6,670 bases of DNA from an uncultured Nannocystaceae bacterium (GTDB lineage: Bacteria; Myxococcota_A; Polyangia; Nannocystales; Nannocystaceae). The translations under genes and the position numbers were made by a program. The stretch's first letter is position 1, and each line of letters starts with the position of its first letter. The stretch covers positions 1-6,670 of the forward strand of contig CALKDV010000371.1 in assembly GCA_938084085.1 (NCBI GenBank). Direction: 5' to 3'. Positions 1 through 5,854 of this stretch are shown here, in pieces. Below the pieces are notes generated by a model that ran no database searches, was not told the DNA's origin, and saw only the letters and a list, made by a program, of their open reading frames with translations.

Positions 1-578
1 CGGTCGGCGTCAACGACGGCAGCGGCGACGCCCCCAAGCCTCTCGACGTCGCGTGCACAAAGCTTCGCCAGCTCACGCTGCGGGCTCAGGGGTGCCATGA
101 TCGCCCCGCACACCAGCTCCCGAGCCTCTCGGCGATGACAGCCTTCACGGAACTCGAGTGCATCTCGATCATGAGAGCCGTTACCCAGAGCGGGAGGAAC
201 GCTCCCGAGGTCTCCAGCGTTCACGACCCGCGCACCGTGCGAGCGCCGCAGCCACACACCGAGGCGGAGGTCCGTGCATGGGAATCCTTCCAACTCTCGT
301 CCCGGTTCACCATCGTGCCCGATCTCGCGCCCCGTGCCGGACGACCGCAACTGGAAGTCTTCGTCGACGGCGCCAAGATTCGGGAGGCAGGTGGATCCGC
401 CCTGGAGGCCCGTCGCCAGACCCCCGGCGTCCACGAGTTGCGGCTTCGTCACGCGGGCAACGAGCGAACCTACTGCCTCACCCTCCGCGAGTGTGACTTG
501 GTGATCCTACGGGCTCACGGTGCGACGCTCGCCGCCCACGAGAGCGTCACACAAGGCTCGTGTCGACCGACCCCTTAG
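1..578 (+). CDS. 3' part of an unrecognised, probably exported protein (5' end outside window)
   Basis: The frame starting at base 3 is open from the window edge to a TAG at 576-578, giving 191 visible residues. An ATG exists at 135, but the upstream part reads like protein: an acidic, Gly/Ser linker followed by a helical stretch with spaced cysteines (visible residues 18, 31 and 53). I therefore treat the gene as truncated by the window rather than starting at 135. Near the C terminus (about residues 113-170) is a strand-rich segment with 'VFVDGAKI', then 'PGVHELRLRHAG' and two more cysteines. This loosely resembles a PEGA-type surface domain (VDG ... PG.H.L.L...G). Even cysteine spacing suggests a periplasmic or surface protein, possibly a lipoprotein whose signal lies upstream. 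I do not recognise the family and assign no function. It is convergent with the lipoprotein gene on the other strand. Confidence 0.6.
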   Translation, partial: VGVNDGSGDAPKPLDVACTKLRQLTLRAQGCHDRPAHQLPSLSAMTAFTELECISIMRAVTQSGRNAPEVSSVHDPRTVRAPQPHTEAEVRAWESFQLSSRFTIVPDLAPRAGRPQLEVFVDGAKIREAGGSALEARRQTPGVHELRLRHAGNERTYCLTLRECDLVILRAHGATLAAHESVTQGSCRPTP

Positions 579-580
579 AC

Positions 581-595
581 GCGCCGTGTCGGCGC
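581..595. terminator. GC-rich hairpin, possible terminator of the left-edge gene
   Basis: The sequence gcgccg-tgt-cggcgc forms a perfect 6-bp stem with a 3-base loop. It begins 3 bases after the TAG of the left-edge + gene, between two convergent genes. There is no T-tract on either strand, so a classical intrinsic terminator is not shown; it may act as a 3'-end stabiliser or a weak terminator. Confidence 0.4.
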
Positions 596-602
596 CCACC
601 CT

Positions 603-620
603 CGGCGGCAGCGACCGCCG
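603..620. terminator. second GC-rich hairpin in the convergent gap
   Basis: The sequence cggcgg-cagcga-ccgccg forms a perfect 6-bp stem with a 6-base loop. It lies 7 bases before the stop codon (on -) of the lipoprotein gene and next to the hairpin at 581-595. The pair fills the gap between two convergent genes, so either could serve either transcript. No T-run follows it on either strand. Confidence 0.4.
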
Positions 621-626
621 GAGAGA

Positions 627-1301
627 CTACTGACCCTCGTACAGGGGGCCGTCTTCGTCGAGCTGGAAGTTCCAGAGAATCCGCTGCCAGTCGCGGTTGA
701 TCCCTGAACGGTCGCTGGAATACGGAAACTTTGTCTGCACGACGAAGAGCACGTCGCCCTTCGGGAACATGAACTGTCGGATCGCCTCGTTCGGAAATCC
801 CTCGTCGTCGAGGGTGTGGTACTCGACCAAGATTCCTCGACGGCCCGGCTTCGAGAGGTACTCATCGTAGTACGCAGCCTCTTCAACCTTCACGCCCTCG
901 GAGTTCAGCGTGTTCTCAATATTGGCGACGGAGCGCTCATTGATGAGGATGTCTTTGGACGTCGCGTAGAAAGTCAGCGCGATCGGGTCGCCGCTCTCCG
1001 AGCCTTCGGCGCGCGCGCACTTGACGATGGGCATCCAGTCGCTGTCCGGTCCGCCGTTTTGGTGGGTGGCTTCGCTGCACTCCTTAAAGACATAGAGGGT
1101 GTCAGGGATCTCAAAAGTGATCCCCGCGCCCGGCACCGTGATCTTGTTTTCGACTTGCTTGCCCGCCTCCGGCTGCATCACCCAGTTCAGGCGTGCAGAC
1201 TTTCGTCGGGGGCTCTTGGTGGCGCCGGACTTGTCACAACCCAGGGTCGTCGTGGTCCAAAGTGCGGCGGCGGCGAGGATGAAAAGCTTTGAGTTCTTCA
1301 T
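627..1301 (-). CDS. lipoprotein, possibly PsbP/DcrB-like fold
   Basis: This 224-residue protein starts with a lipoprotein signal peptide: charged MKNSK, a hydrophobic run, then the lipobox TLGC with the lipidated cysteine at residue 22. Residue +2 after Cys is Asp, which in E. coli favours inner-membrane retention; whether that holds here is unknown. After a basic linker (about 24-37) comes a domain from about 45 to 215. It contains 'GITFEIPDTLYVFKEC', a helix near 123-135, 'RRGILVEYH', 'RQFMFPKGDVLFVVQTKF' and a closing helix 'DWQRILWNFQL'. That order resembles the DcrB/PsbP-like lipoprotein fold, but this is a pattern judgement only. Cys75 and Cys95 could form a disulphide. I chose the ATG at 1301 because it places the signal peptide at the N terminus; the frame stays open to 1712 but that extension is not protein-like. 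The gene is divergent from the diguanylate cyclase. No strong Shine-Dalgarno is visible, and the biological role is unknown. Confidence 0.8.
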   Translation of the reverse strand: MKNSKLFILAAAALWTTTTLGCDKSGATKSPRRKSARLNWVMQPEAGKQVENKITVPGAGITFEIPDTLYVFKECSEATHQNGGPDSDWMPIVKCARAEGSESGDPIALTFYATSKDILINERSVANIENTLNSEGVKVEEAAYYDEYLSKPGRRGILVEYHTLDDEGFPNEAIRQFMFPKGDVLFVVQTKFPYSSDRSGINRDWQRILWNFQLDEDGPLYEGQ

Positions 1302-1491
1302 GACGGCTGTGTCCGAGTGGCCGGAGCGCCGACAAGGTAGCAGATCGGGACGACAGGCCCAAAGTGCGATGGCATCCATTTTGCTTCTTCTCTCAAATAC
1401 TGTGAATCCGCCGCACTTACTCCTCACCGGAGCAGATCCCGCACCGTCCGTCAGTGAGCCCTTCGAGGTGACCCAGCAAGTCACCCGCCGA
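1302..1491. promoter_or_regulatory. divergent promoter region with A+T-rich patch
   Basis: This stretch separates the lipoprotein start from the region where the cyclase start must lie. Bases 1378-1407 are about 70% A+T (21 of 30) in an otherwise GC-rich window, as expected of a promoter or protein-binding region. I could not fit a convincing -35/-10 pair on either strand, so no exact promoter is claimed. If the cyclase starts at 1369, the patch falls inside its first codons. That is an argument for a later start at GTG 1468 or ATG 1492. Confidence 0.35.
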
Positions 1492-2364
1492 ATGCCCGCA
1501 TTACGGCTCCTCCAACGCGCAAAAAATCCGCTCCCGAGCGCCAAACTCATCGTGGAGATGATGGATTTCTTGCTCCAAGGTAAGGACCCCAGCGACGTCG
1601 CACACCGCGCGGCCGCGGCCCTCGGTCTTCTGCCCTCTGTCGCGAGCACCGAGCTTTGCGAGGACACGGTCAGCAACGACGCGAACTGCGTGGTGGAGCT
1701 CGGGCCGAACACTCACGCGGAAGAGAGCGGGACACGATTTCTCCGGGTGGAACTGTCCGACGACGCAGATCATGCAAACAACGAAGTAGTCAATAATATC
1801 ATGTCGTTAGCGCGAACCGTCTACGGTCGAACGCTCGTGAATCAACGACTCACGGACGAGGCCTACACGGATGCGCTCACCTCCATTTGGAATCGACGCG
1901 GCTTCTTGCCCCTCGTGGACCAAGCGGTGGCCCGGGTGGCCCGCGACCACACCTGCGTCAGCTTGCTGATCTGCGACATCGACCACTTCAAAGACATCAA
2001 CGACACCCTCGGACACAACGCTGGCGATGCGGCGCTATGCCACGTGACCGGGGCGATCCAATCGGTGCTCCGACCCTCCGATCTCGTCGCACGCGTGGGC
2101 GGCGACGAGCTGGCAATTCTCCTCGCAGGCGCAAACAGCGCAGGTGCTCATAAGGTGGCTTCGCGTCTCAAAAGTGCGCTCACTGCGCGGGACTCAGGTG
2201 TCGGGAATCTGACATTGAGCATCGGCATCGCCGACTCCACCATGATCGGCGACGGCTCCTCGCGGGAAAGACGCGCGCGGCTGTTTAAGCTCGCCGACGA
2301 GGCCCTCTACATCGCCAAACGATCGGGTCGCGACCGCTGCGTGGTGAACCCGATGCAACCGTGA
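1369..2364 (+). CDS. diguanylate cyclase (GGDEF) with GAF-like N-terminal region
   Basis: The product should make cyclic di-GMP from two GTP. From ATG 1369 it has 331 residues. The GGDEF domain spans about 160-325: entry motif 'TDALTSIWNRRGF' (167-179), metal-binding Asp203 in 'DIDHFKDIND', active-site GGDEL at 244-248, 'LSIGIA' at 283-288, and the closing 'ADEALYIAKRSGRDR'. RPSD at 235-238 lies exactly five residues before GGDEL, the canonical RxxD I-site for product inhibition. The final signature residue is Leu instead of Phe; the catalytic Asp/Glu are intact, so activity is likely but untested. Residues about 55-160 look like a diverged GAF domain (helix, 'TRFLRVELSDD', then a long helix into the cyclase), which suggests a cytoplasmic sensor input with unknown ligand. 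No transmembrane helix or receiver domain is visible. The start is uncertain: ATG 1369, GTG 1468 and ATG 1492 are all possible, and none has a good ribosome site. The upstream open frame to 1099 overlaps the divergent lipoprotein and was rejected. Confidence 0.9.
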   Translation: MASILLLLSNTVNPPHLLLTGADPAPSVSEPFEVTQQVTRRMPALRLLQRAKNPLPSAKLIVEMMDFLLQGKDPSDVAHRAAAALGLLPSVASTELCEDTVSNDANCVVELGPNTHAEESGTRFLRVELSDDADHANNEVVNNIMSLARTVYGRTLVNQRLTDEAYTDALTSIWNRRGFLPLVDQAVARVARDHTCVSLLICDIDHFKDINDTLGHNAGDAALCHVTGAIQSVLRPSDLVARVGGDELAILLAGANSAGAHKVASRLKSALTARDSGVGNLTLSIGIADSTMIGDGSSRERRARLFKLADEALYIAKRSGRDRCVVNPMQP

Positions 2365-2377
2365 CCCTACGGTGTGA

Positions 2378-4030
2378 CTACGGTCTCGGCGTCGAGCCTG
2401 CGAGCAGGCTCGGTTCGAACGACGCGGGTGGCTCAAACCCCAACAGCTCGAGCGCCGTCGCGGCGACGTTCGCGAGTCCGGGCGCCTCGCGGTCGATCCA
2501 GGCGGCGTCCACACACGGTCCATCGTCGACCTCGCGCGGATCGAAGATCGCAAACGGCACCGGGTTCAGGCTGTGGCTTGAGCGAACCACCAAAGTCCCA
2601 TCGGCCCCTGCGTCGTACATATGATCTGCGTTTCCGTGATCGGCGGTCACGATGAGCACTCCCCCAAGAGCGCGCGTCGCCTCCACGAGCCGCGCCAAAC
2701 ATCGGTCGACGCACGCCACCGCCAGGCGGGTCGCATCAATATTCCCCGTATGACCCACCATGTCGCCGTTGGCATAGTTCACCCGGAGAAAGTCATAGCC
2801 CTCTGTCATCGCTTGCAACAGGCGATCCGTGACCGGCTCCGCCTGCATCTCAGGCGCGAGCTCTTCCGGCGTCGTTGATGAGCGAATCTCTTCATAGGTC
2901 TCGAGCGTCTCATCGAAGTAGCCCGAACGATTCCCGTTCCAAAAATAGGTCACGTGTCCGAACTTTTGAGTCTCTGCGATCGCGAACTGCCGAACCTTCG
3001 CCGCCACGAGCATCTCACTCATCGTGGCATCGATTCGCGGAGGGTTCACGAGAAAGCGCCTAGGGATGTGGCGGTCTCCGTCGTACTCCATCATCCCCGC
3101 GAAACAAACAGACGGCCGCGGTCCCCGCTCAAACGCGCTCCAGTCGTCTTCATCGAACGCGCGAGAGATCTCAATGGCCCGATCGCCGCGGAAGTTAAAG
3201 AAGACCACCGAGGACCCGTCCTCGATGGTTCCCACAGGCCCCTGCTCATCTGCGATCACAAAAGGATCCAAGTTTTGGTCGGTCTCTTCGGACTCTTCAT
3301 ACAAGGTGCGCACAGCCTCACCGAGGGATCCAAACGTTCGCCCTACACCGCGGACGTGCACATCCCACCCCCTCTGAACCATCTCCCAGTCCGCCTCGTA
3401 GCGATCCATCGTTAGCCGCATCCGCCCGCCGCCGCTGGCCACCCGTGCGTCAACGCCTCGCTCTCGCAGCGAAGCCAAGCAGGACTCGAGCCGAGCGGCG
3501 TAGATCATCGCAGAGCGCGGCGGGACATCGCGACCGTCGAGCAGGGCGTGCACGCGGAGCGCTTGGACACCCTCGGATGCCGCCCGCGCGAGCATCGACT
3601 CTAGATGCTCAATGTGGGAGTGGACGTTGCCGTCGGACAGCAACCCGATGAAGTGGAGCGGCTGGCTTGAGGCGCGGACCTGCGCGACGCACTCGCTCCA
3701 CGCCTTCCCCTCATAGATTCGCTCAGAGGAGATGGCCTCGCCGACGAGCGCGGCGCCCTGCTCGAACACACGTCCCGCGCCCAGGGCGTTATGTCCGACC
3801 TCGCTGTTACCCATGTCGTCGTCAGAGGGCATGCCGACCGCGCGACCATGCGCGCGAAGCTGAACAAAAGAAGGAAGCGTCTTTAGCCAGTCCAACGTGG
3901 GGGTCTCCGCCATCGCCACCGCGTCATCCGCCCCCCCCGATCCCTCGCCCACTCCGTCCATCACGACCAGCGTCACGGGCCCAGTCGGTCGAGCTCGAGA
4001 AGAATGCGGCGATAAGGTTGGGATGCTCAT
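2378..4030 (-). CDS. gpmI: 2,3-bisphosphoglycerate-independent phosphoglycerate mutase
   Basis: This enzyme interconverts 3- and 2-phosphoglycerate in glycolysis and gluconeogenesis, in the cytoplasm, with two divalent metal ions. The protein has 550 residues, longer than the roughly 510 of E. coli or Bacillus GpmI. The alkaline-phosphatase-fold catalytic set is present: Asp25 (metal), Ser76 in 'DMGNSEVGHN' (phosphoserine nucleophile), His137 in 'SDGNVHSH', 'DGRDVPP' (165-171), 'RGDR' (281-284), Lys356, Asp423/His427 in 'NGDMVGHTG', Asp464/His465 in 'TADHGN', and His486 in 'SHSLNPVP'. The segments 'ASGGGRMRLTMDRYEADW' and 'FGHVTYFWNGNRSGYF' match the plant/kinetoplastid-type enzyme rather than the E. 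coli/Bacillus type ('HVTFFFNGG'). The ATG at 4030 is supported by AGAGG (complement of 4034-4038), though only 3 bases away. The first 17 residues are a non-conserved lead-in before 'VTLVVMDGVG'. The gene is convergent with the cyclase (13-base gap) and divergent from the methyltransferase gene. Confidence 0.97.
   Translation of the reverse strand: MSIPTLSPHSSRARPTGPVTLVVMDGVGEGSGGADDAVAMAETPTLDWLKTLPSFVQLRAHGRAVGMPSDDDMGNSEVGHNALGAGRVFEQGAALVGEAISSERIYEGKAWSECVAQVRASSQPLHFIGLLSDGNVHSHIEHLESMLARAASEGVQALRVHALLDGRDVPPRSAMIYAARLESCLASLRERGVDARVASGGGRMRLTMDRYEADWEMVQRGWDVHVRGVGRTFGSLGEAVRTLYEESEETDQNLDPFVIADEQGPVGTIEDGSSVVFFNFRGDRAIEISRAFDEDDWSAFERGPRPSVCFAGMMEYDGDRHIPRRFLVNPPRIDATMSEMLVAAKVRQFAIAETQKFGHVTYFWNGNRSGYFDETLETYEEIRSSTTPEELAPEMQAEPVTDRLLQAMTEGYDFLRVNYANGDMVGHTGNIDATRLAVACVDRCLARLVEATRALGGVLIVTADHGNADHMYDAGADGTLVVRSSHSLNPVPFAIFDPREVDDGPCVDAAWIDREAPGLANVAATALELLGFEPPASFEPSLLAGSTPRP
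2393..2412. terminator. strong hairpin between convergent cyclase and gpmI
   Basis: The sequence cgagcctg-cgag-caggctcg is a perfect 8-bp inverted repeat with a 4-base loop. It lies 28 bases beyond the cyclase stop and inside the last codons of the phosphoglycerate mutase on the opposite strand. It would form in either transcript. No T-tract follows on either side, so it is a terminator-like hairpin rather than a proven intrinsic terminator. Confidence 0.45.
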
Positions 4031-4068
4031 GTGCCTCTGAGAATCACATCTAACACCAAAGAGCGCCG

Positions 4069-4110
4069 ACGACCACGCCGCCCCGCCGCCCCGCCGACGG
4101 CGCTGGTCGT
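4069..4110. promoter_or_regulatory. inverted repeat in the divergent gpmI/methyltransferase gap
   Basis: The 7-bp arms acgacca (4069-4075) and tggtcgt (4104-4110) are perfect complements. The inner part continues the stem by five more pairs (4076-4080 with 4098-4102) around one unpaired base at 4103, leaving a 17-base C-rich loop with a repeated GCCGCCCC unit. It sits 39 bases upstream of the gpmI start and 86 bases upstream of the methyltransferase start. It could be an operator or a leader-RNA hairpin. The structure is seen in the sequence; the function is a guess. Confidence 0.4.
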
Positions 4111-4184
4111 TGACACCGGGTTATCGCCCAGCCCACCGGGGGAGCCGCAGCCTCAGGCGCTGGCCGCGGAGTGGCGTCCGTGGC

Positions 4185-4188
4185 AAGG
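4185..4188 (+). promoter_or_regulatory. ribosome binding site deciding the methyltransferase start
   Basis: AAGG (in the context caaggtg) ends 7 bases before GTG 4196, a good Shine-Dalgarno spacing. This is among the clearest ribosome sites in the window and favours GTG 4196 over the far-upstream GTG 4031, which abuts the divergent gpmI start. Confidence 0.6.
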
Positions 4189-4195
4189 TGCACCC

Positions 4196-5359
4196 GTGAC
4201 CGTGCGGATTCAGCTCAAGCGCTCGCCCGCCCACCGGTTCGAACATCTGCCGGGATGGATCCGACGCGGAGACGTGGCCAAAGTCCAAGGTCCGCCCGAT
4301 CCACTTACCATCGCGGACATTGTGGATCACCGCGGTGATCTTCTCGCGCGGGGCCTGTACTCCCCCGATTCAGATATCGTCGCTCGAGTCGTCCAGCGAG
4401 GAGGAGAGGCGCTCGCCGACGACTGGCTTGAAACGAGGGTGGCGCGTGCCCTCCACCTTCGATCCCGCCTCCCGTTGGGAGACACCACTGGATTCCGGGA
4501 GATCAACTCGGAAGGCGACGGGCTCCCTGGTCTCGTCGTCGACCGCTACGGTGACCACCGGGTGCTGCAGGTGACCACCGCCCCGATGCACGCGCGAATC
4601 GATGAGATCGAAGCTGCGCTGCGTTCGATGGACCAACGAACCGCCACGGTCCTCGTGCCCGAGGGGGCCGCTCGCAGAGAATCCATGGAGGCCTCATGCA
4701 CCGGTCCGTCCCTCACCACGCTGCAGTACCGCGAACATGGGATCGACATCCAGACCGCCGCCCCCCCCTCACAAAAGACCGGCGCCTACCACGATCAGCG
4801 CGACAACCGAGTCCACTTGGCGAAGCTCGCCAAAGGCGTCGGCGGGCCGGTCCTCGACGCGGGGTGCCATGTCGGAGGGTTCTCTCTCCACGCCGCGGCG
4901 GCCGGGCTCGAATGTGTCGCGCTCGATCAAAGCCAAGCGGCGCTCCAGTTCGCGGCGCAGAATGTACGTGCGAACAACCTCTCTGGCGTCACGACGGTGA
5001 AGGCAGATCTCTTCGGCCCGCTCGACCATCCGGAGCTACAGCGCACCTTCGGCGCGATCGTCTTTGACCCGCCCAAGGTGGTGAGCAGCCTTCGAGATGT
5101 GGGACGCGCGAGCAAGGCGATGGAGCGCTCACTCGCGGCGCTCTTGCCGAGGCTCATGAACGGCGGAATCATCGCGGTGTGCTCATGCAGCCACCACCTC
5201 GGGATCGAAGCCATCGACCGATCTGTTGGTCGGGCCAGTGGTCACGCTGGTATCCATGTCGCGCGTGTGGAGCTCCGAGGTGCTGGAGCCGATCACCCGA
5301 TCTGCCCACTTCATCCTGAGGGCCAATACCTCACCGTCGGCATCTACCTCCGCTGCTGA
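4196..5359 (+). CDS. rlmI: class I SAM-dependent rRNA methyltransferase, RlmI family
   Basis: The product is predicted to methylate 23S rRNA using S-adenosylmethionine. E. coli RlmI makes m5C1962, but relatives in other phyla can modify other bases, so the exact target is uncertain. From GTG 4196 the protein has 387 residues, close to the 396 of E. coli RlmI, and begins with the family-like 'TVRIQLKR'. An N-terminal PUA-like domain (about 1-70) includes 'DIVDHRGDLLARGLYSPDSDI'. The linking domain has 'EGDGLPGLVVDRYGD' (107-120). The catalytic Rossmann domain follows: 'KTGAYHDQRDNR' (194-205), SAM-binding 'LDAGCHVGGFS' (220-230), Asp244 as the likely ribose-binding acid, 'FDPPK' (290-294), and 'CSCS' (329-332) matching the SCS of E. 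coli RlmI. 'HPEGQYL' near the end also matches the family. The motif-I segment departs from the usual 'FSYTGGF'. The frame is open back to 4031, but that proline/arginine-rich stretch is not conserved-looking. The gene is convergent with the small gene on -. Confidence 0.93.
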   Translation: MTVRIQLKRSPAHRFEHLPGWIRRGDVAKVQGPPDPLTIADIVDHRGDLLARGLYSPDSDIVARVVQRGGEALADDWLETRVARALHLRSRLPLGDTTGFREINSEGDGLPGLVVDRYGDHRVLQVTTAPMHARIDEIEAALRSMDQRTATVLVPEGAARRESMEASCTGPSLTTLQYREHGIDIQTAAPPSQKTGAYHDQRDNRVHLAKLAKGVGGPVLDAGCHVGGFSLHAAAAGLECVALDQSQAALQFAAQNVRANNLSGVTTVKADLFGPLDHPELQRTFGAIVFDPPKVVSSLRDVGRASKAMERSLAALLPRLMNGGIIAVCSCSHHLGIEAIDRSVGRASGHAGIHVARVELRGAGADHPICPLHPEGQYLTVGIYLRC

Positions 5360-5394
5360 GTGTCCAGCCCCCCGAGCCTCCGCTGCGTGGAGCG

Positions 5395-5703
5395 TCACCC
5401 TGCCGAGGAACGCGCCCGCGCTGCGGCGAGGGCCTCGTCCATGATGATGCGATAGACGCTGTTCTCGGTCTCCACATAGAGCACACCATCGTCGGAGCCC
5501 CCGAGAATACGACGCACAGATGTCGTCACCATCCGCCGCCCGTTTGGATCTCGAAACAAAACCATCCCGCGACCCACAACGGGCTCGGACAATAAGAAGC
5601 CCTCGTAGACTCTGCCTACGGTGGACGAGGGCCCTTGACGACTCCCGCGAATCTTCTGTGCGACGACGGCCAGCACTGCCTCAAACTTACTCTGCTCCGA
5701 CAT
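5395..5703 (-). CDS. small conserved-looking hypothetical protein, 102 residues
   Basis: The short protein has a helical start (about 4-20), then a strand-rich core: 'VYEGFLLSEPVVGRGMVLF' (32-50), 'GRRMVTTSVRRILG' (55-68) and 'GVLYVETENSVYRIIM' (73-88), ending in an Ala/Arg-rich helix. The pattern G-R-x-M ... T-S-x-V-R-R-I ... V-E-T-x-N-S-x-Y looks like a compact beta-barrel, perhaps SH3-like. I cannot name the family. There is no signal peptide, transmembrane segment or cysteine, so it is probably cytoplasmic. ATG 5703 is the natural start; no strong Shine-Dalgarno precedes it. The gene lies 151 bases downstream of the BatE-like gene on the same strand and could be co-transcribed, but the gap and a hairpin within it argue for separate transcription. 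It converges with the methyltransferase, 35 bases apart. The regular hydrophobic pattern makes it more likely coding than chance. Confidence 0.7.
   Translation of the reverse strand: MSEQSKFEAVLAVVAQKIRGSRQGPSSTVGRVYEGFLLSEPVVGRGMVLFRDPNGRRMVTTSVRRILGGSDDGVLYVETENSVYRIIMDEALAAARARSSAG
5599..5632. repeat. 8-bp inverted repeat inside the small hypothetical gene
   Basis: gccctcgt (5599-5606) and acgagggc (5625-5632) are perfect complements around an 18-base loop. They fall within codons about 24-35 of the 102-residue protein, close to its 5' end on the - strand. A role in translation control is possible but unsupported. Confidence 0.35.
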
Positions 5704-5794
5704 GGTCTGCCATGCGCGAAACGACTTGCCGCACGCGACGGTCTAGAGATGCTCCTCTTGGCCGCTTGATTGCGGATGTAGGCAGGTTCCCCAC

Positions 5795-5808
5795 ACCCGC
5801 GTGCGGGT
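5795..5808. terminator. hairpin in the 151-base gap after the BatE-like gene
   Basis: acccgc-gt-gcgggt is a perfect palindrome-like stem (realistically 5 bp with a 4-base loop), 46 bases downstream of the BatE-like stop on the - strand. No T-run follows. The rest of the gap (5704-5854) holds no gene, tRNA or clear promoter that I can see; it must contain any separate promoter of the 102-residue gene. Confidence 0.3.
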
Positions 5809-5854
5809 AGAGATCTCCACCCACGGACACAGGTGCGCAAGCGCTGACGCAGGT

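Noticed and set aside
1299..1302. CATG gives overlapping head-to-head ATG codons for the lipoprotein (-) and the cyclase frame (+).
   Set aside because: The + frame residues from 1300 to 1368 (Arg/Ser/Gln-rich) are not conserved-looking, and there would be no promoter space. I treat it as coincidence and place the cyclase start downstream.
1302..1712. 137-residue N-terminal extension of the lipoprotein frame on the - strand.
   Set aside because: It would bury the signal peptide and lipobox inside the protein, and it overlaps the cyclase coding region on the other strand.
2362..2384. Short direct repeat (tgac..tacggt) over the two convergent stop codons.
   Set aside because: Too short and imperfect to support recombination or regulation.
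4110..4115. Perfect TTGACA upstream of the methyltransferase.
   Set aside because: No -10-like hexamer occurs 16-18 bases downstream (the sequence there is C-rich), so it is not called as a promoter.
4031..4195. Extension of the methyltransferase to GTG 4031, directly abutting the gpmI ATG.
   Set aside because: The 55 extra residues are Pro/Arg-rich, the family normally begins near the 4196 start, and a good AAGG site precedes GTG 4196. Divergent genes with zero spacing would leave no promoter.
4121..5214. Several open frames of 60-130 codons antisense or out of frame across the methyltransferase gene.
   Set aside because: They are low-complexity, Arg/Pro/Ser-rich readings typical of GC-rich shadow frames, while the + frame has clear family motifs throughout.
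5347..5386. Direct repeat cctccgctgc at 5347-5356 and 5377-5386.
   Set aside because: A single pair of 10-base GC-rich copies, one in the methyltransferase stop region and one in the gap, is within chance for this composition. No mobile element surrounds them.
5704..5854. Possible tRNA or small RNA in the gap, because of 'ggttc' strings and hairpins.
   Set aside because: No cloverleaf, acceptor stem or full T-loop consensus can be built, and the hairpins are short.
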